Below are positions 60,564 to 64,000 of a DNA stretch of 64,000 nucleotides, piece after piece. The stretch is taken from contig CM048843.1 in assembly GCA_026545765.1 (NCBI GenBank), positions 19,775,646-19,839,645 of the forward strand, in the 5' to 3' direction. Numbering within the stretch: the stretch's first letter is position 1; each line of letters begins with the position of its first letter. The notes under the pieces are model-generated. The model made no database searches, was not told the origin of the DNA, and was given only the letters and a program-made list of their open reading frames with translations. Both the position numbers and the translations under genes were made by a program. Source of the stretch: Plantago major. Its lineage: Eukaryota; Streptophyta; Magnoliopsida; Lamiales; Plantaginaceae.

Positions 60564-62069
60564 TTACGCACAATAATAATAAGAATAATATAGGTCCTCG
60601 CTGGAAATTTTAAGTGATTGAAAACATTTTGAAACTTGTAAGAGATCATAATCCATAATGTATGTATCGGACGGAAGTTTCAAATCATTTATTTGCTGGA
60701 AACACCTCTTGGCTATAGCAATATCTGAATTGGAGCCGCTGCTGCTTTCACAAAAAACGGTAACATTGAAGCACATCCGAAGATCTAGCGACTCAAGCTG
60801 TGAGCATCCATCTAGAATGGCTTGCAAACCTGTGTTGGTCATACCATTTCCAAAAAGATGAAGGTGGCACAAACCGGGCTTGCTTCTTGTGATTGCAAGA
60901 GCATATTCGTCGTATTTTATGAGCGGACAACACTGATTTAACTCGGTATAGGTAAATGACCTCAACGCAGGGCATAAGGATCCAATTTCTTCAACATCAC
61001 TAGCTGAGATTAGGGGAAGAAATAAGATATGCAACTCTTCCAGTTTTGGTAATTTTTTTACCGCTCCAACTAGATCCTTTCCGGTTAATCTCATGCAACA
61101 AGCGATTCTAACACATTTCAGTCTGCTGCATCTGGTATATAAAATACTTTTAAATAAGTACCAAAAAGTCGGAAATAATATTAAAACACAAAGTATTGTG
61201 AGTGAGAGACGGTCTATATTTATAGCGAAGGTGTTTGCCATTTTCGGTATGTATATGTATAATTGATGGACATTTTCAAAAAGAATTGTGGGTCCCACTG
61301 CTACAGTGAGAGTGTGAGACCACCGGGGATAAGACCGGGGTCGAATTTTCCCCCTTTTATAATTATCTAGTCAAACGCCATTTCAAATAGGATATGCAAC
61401 TCTTTGAGTTTTGGTAAAGTTTTAGCCGCTCCAACTAGATCCTTTCCGGTTAATCTCAAGCAACAAGCGATTATAACACATCTCAGTCTCTTGCACTTGT
61501 TGGTATTAATAACACAAACATTTCTCGAATCAGTAAATCTTAGAGTTAAATCTTTTTGTCGCTCCTACCTTGTATATTCGAACTCTGTAACATAGGAACA
61601 CTACCGGTGTATTGTAACTTATCGAAGTGGAATAAAAATTTTAATTTCTTCAAGAAAAGTAAATCTTAAGCTAAATTTTAAATCCCGAATTATACTAAAA
61701 CTACTTACTACACGATTTAATTAAGAAAAAAAAGTGGGAGTATTTTACTTACCTTTCTGAAATGTATCCAAGTAACTGACTTGTGCCAAAGTACTCAATA
61801 TTGATGTCTATTAACTGGCCCCGGCTAAGATCCACAGCTTTCCGGCACATCCTAACAAGATCATAGGGTACATCGTATATGTCACCGGAGTTCTTCATGT
61901 CGATCACCCGCCACATGGTGGGATCTATTTGGCAAACTCTCCACCAGGTAGTACACACTTTCTGTATGCTCTCAAGTACATCGATCGCCCCTATACGACT
62001 CAGTATGTTAGCCGTCACCTCACCGGGAAGCTCAATCCATGGCGGAGTACTTCTTGGTGGAGTTCACAT
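60564..62069 (-). pseudogene. F-box/LRR protein gene (SKIP/FBL23-like) with a broken start
   Basis: Two exons on the minus strand: up to 62069 down to 61753, and 60564-61131, joined by a GT-AG intron within an Arg codon. Exon 1 encodes the F-box (WIELPGEVTANILSRIGAID, then VCTTWWRVC, then PTMWRVIDM). Exon 2 encodes leucine-rich repeats (CVRIACCMRLTGKDLV, then LPKLEELHILFLPLISA, then GLQAILDGCSQLESLDLR) and a C-terminal tail. Such proteins are substrate receptors of SCF ubiquitin ligases (family knowledge). The only upstream in-frame ATG (62067-62069) is followed at once by TGA, and no other in-frame ATG precedes the F-box. The gene is therefore probably inactive, or uses an unseen upstream exon. 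Confidence 0.7.
61388..61500 (-). pseudogene. Partial duplicate of the F-box gene LRR exon, inside its intron
   Basis: About 110 bp matches the start of exon 2 (61020-61131) in the same orientation. The shared block includes CCGCTCCAACTAGATCCTTT and the next 13 bases; isolated differences occur elsewhere. It covers only the first LRR and lacks the rest of the exon. Confidence 0.85.
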
Positions 62070-63796
62070 GGTCGTAGATTTTATGACGTCATCAGCACGA
62101 TGACCACCGGACTTCATCGGTTACAGGCTTATATATTAAGTAAAATTTCTGTCTAGCTGCGAAAACTTTACACCCAAAAGAGAATTTGTAGCAGTTGGAC
62201 GTTAATATGGACCTCATGAGTCACAAGATGACAAGACACAAGAATTATTAGCGTGACCTCATGGTGCAAATGATGGATCATCTAGTTTGTACCTCGTATG
62301 ATAAGGCAAGATCCACACACTTACCAAGAAACTAGCTAGTCGATCGGTAATTATGTGCTATTCCGCCCCCGACCAATTAATACATTACGGTAAACATCTA
62401 TTTTTAGTTGAAAAATTAAAATAAATGGTAAGACATAAAAATGTGTACGTTTAGTGTAAGAGAAATTATTTATTATTTGTTCAGTGTACGTATGGTAACT
62501 TCATTTTGTAATTATGTATAGAGTTCTGTAGGGCGGCTAAAAGTGATTATTGTATAAAATTGTACACAATAGAGAAGGTACTTATTTTAATCTGGAAAAT
62601 GTACAACGACACCCTGATTCTTTGTTTATTCAATCAAAACTTAATTCAATTCAATTGTGTTTTTAAATAGCGATCTCCACTCGCTCCAAGAGAAGTAGCA
62701 GAGCTCGCTGCCTACTTCCATGGCTTCTTATAGCGATAGAATTTTTTGAAGGAGAGGAGAATACAGAGATTGAGAAAAGAAGTAGAGTTGAAATTTCATA
62801 GAAATCAAAAAGAAGGAAATAGGGGCGTAAATTTTGTTGCGTATGGTGTAGCTTATTATTTTCTAGTAATATATGAAGTTCTGTGTGTACGTAATGATGA
62901 TCAATAATTTGGGAATTGATTTCTCTATAAAAAGTATTACAAAGGAGCAATACCCTCCATACTTTTTGTTTCAGCTAGTATAGAAGGCAACATGCAACTC
63001 TTGACCGCAAATGAGAGATTTGAAAATAAATCAATATATGTATAATGTGTGTGATTATTAATTAATTTATAGTTTGGTCGAGACCAATAAATATACTCTA
63101 GATTTTTTTTAAAAATATCATCTTATTATCTAATTGATTGAGCTCTAATTTGAACCTATTATAGGTTGGGACCATACAAATTATTAATTTTATCGACATT
63201 ATTAATTTAACTATGTTTTACAGTACTTCTCGTTCCGATCTCAATTTTACATGTTGACTTTTTTTTTCAACCATTTTCAAATTTAACCTGAAATTACTCT
63301 TCAATGGCAATGGTTAAATATTTAACTAAATTATTCTTATTATAAGATATTACTTCTTAAATTTTCATTATATGATTTCATTATTTGACGATTTTATTAA
63401 AATTGATTTTATTAATGAAACTTTAGGGACTAAATTGGCATTATATAATTTAGAGCAATTTTTTTTTTACACTAAAACCTTTTGGCTCACTTTGAATTTG
63501 CACAAGAACCTTTTTTTTTTATCGCTTTACACCAAAACGTTTGAAACATATTATTCGGACCACAAAGGTTGGACGGCGTTACTGTTGTCGTTAGTCATGT
63601 GCAAAACACGTGCCACTTACAGACAAATTGAATTTTAATAGAAATTTGAGAGTGACCACCTAGTAAACCACCTAGTAAACCACTTTCTCACTAGTTCCAC
63701 TAGTCCCATAAACCCTAGTTTGAACTTATTCCTCTTTTAATCCTTGTAAAATCAAAAGCCATAAACACTGACGATCGAAAATCTTGGCCGGAATTG
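62070..63796. other. Intergenic region, no gene recognised
   Basis: AT-rich. CTCGTTCCGATCTCAATTTT near 63226 resembles a Stowaway end without a partner. No coding region could be supported. Confidence 0.3.
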
Positions 63797-63996
63797 CGAT
63801 GAGTTGGAAAAAATGGAGCCCATGTACGAGGATTCCGGTAGGACGCACAGCACCCAATTATGGTAAGTGTTCTTCTCAAGTACTGTAGTACTGTTTATGT
63901 TCGAATTTCCATGGAAGTGTGTATTGTTTCCGAGTTTTGATGCTCTGTTTTGGCGTGTTATGTGTTTTGAAGATATAATAGAAATTTGAGAGTGAC
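63636..63996. repeat. 21 bp direct repeat pair at the right edge
   Basis: TAATAGAAATTTGAGAGTGA plus C occurs at 63636-63656 and 63976-63996. The second copy lies at the window edge, so the repeat may be longer. Confidence 0.7.
63797..63854 (+). other. Possible first exon of a gene continuing to the right
   Basis: ATG at 63800 (MSWKKWSPCTRIPVGRTAPN frame), with an overlapping frame from 63814 (MEPMYEDSGRTHST). Both run into a strong donor GTAAGTG at about 63862. Neither frame has a family I recognise. The gene, if real, lies beyond the window. Confidence 0.3.
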
Positions 63997-64000
63997 TGCG

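Noticed and set aside
1-64000. CRISPR arrays, operons, riboswitches, phage or viral genes
   Set aside because: None are seen. The window is plant nuclear DNA with spliced genes, and the repeats have transposon boundaries rather than spaced-repeat architecture.

Overview
This is a 64 kb window of nuclear DNA from a flowering plant, most likely a eudicot. Its genes are split by spliceosomal introns with GT-AG borders, one GC-AG intron is present, and the proteins closely match plant-specific gene families. The space between genes is filled with typical plant transposons: CACTA, MULE, hAT, Stowaway, LINE, SINE and LTR elements. No prokaryotic feature, CRISPR array or rRNA gene was seen, and no convincing tRNA gene.

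Genes from left to right: the 5' end of BUB3.3 (minus, 232-575, running off the left edge); ATP23 (minus, 6740-8284); HRD1 (plus, 13732-17730, with a 5' UTR exon near 11960-12133); a gankyrin/PSMD10-like ankyrin protein (minus, 18394-20619); a membrane-anchored RING finger protein (plus, 36252-36971); a ubiquitin-specific protease of the UBP1/UBP2 type (plus, 46532-52068); a PTPLA-type 3-hydroxyacyl-CoA dehydratase (minus, 53063-55087); a jacalin-like lectin gene broken by two small transposons (plus, 58622-59498); and an F-box/LRR gene with a damaged start (minus, 60564-62069). Exon borders were read by hand. They give uninterrupted proteins of about 193, 528, 242, 239, 951 and 210 residues for ATP23, HRD1, PSMD10-like, RING, UBP and HACD.

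Mobile DNA occupies much of the rest. At 1690-4884 there is a LINE relic with an 876 bp MULE-like element nested in it. Copia-like gag remains lie at 4930-5400. A partial LTR lies at 9404-9967, related to a solo LTR at 42950-44384. Two tRNA-derived SINEs lie near 11.1 and 13.4 kb. The 20.8-33.8 kb block is transposon-rich: an hAT-like element, a truncated CACTA element, another hAT-like element, a 2.2 kb MULE carrying a Ulp1-like protease fragment, a LINE fragment and a complete non-autonomous CACTA element. At 38306-42557 there is a LINE whose 5' half is inverted relative to its 3' half between 14 bp target duplications, the signature of twin priming. A second solo LTR (56014-56940) and two Stowaway MITEs complete the set.

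The genes do not form an operon-like pathway. Five of nine (HRD1, PSMD10-like, RING, UBP and the F-box gene) are ubiquitin-proteasome genes, but those families are very large in plants, so chance is the simplest explanation. I found no convincing new biological system. The most informative observations are structural: the twin-primed LINE, the paired CACTA elements built around long GGT/CCA arrays and palindromic subterminal repeats, the protease-carrying MULE, and the fresh-looking gene lesions at 58.6-62 kb.
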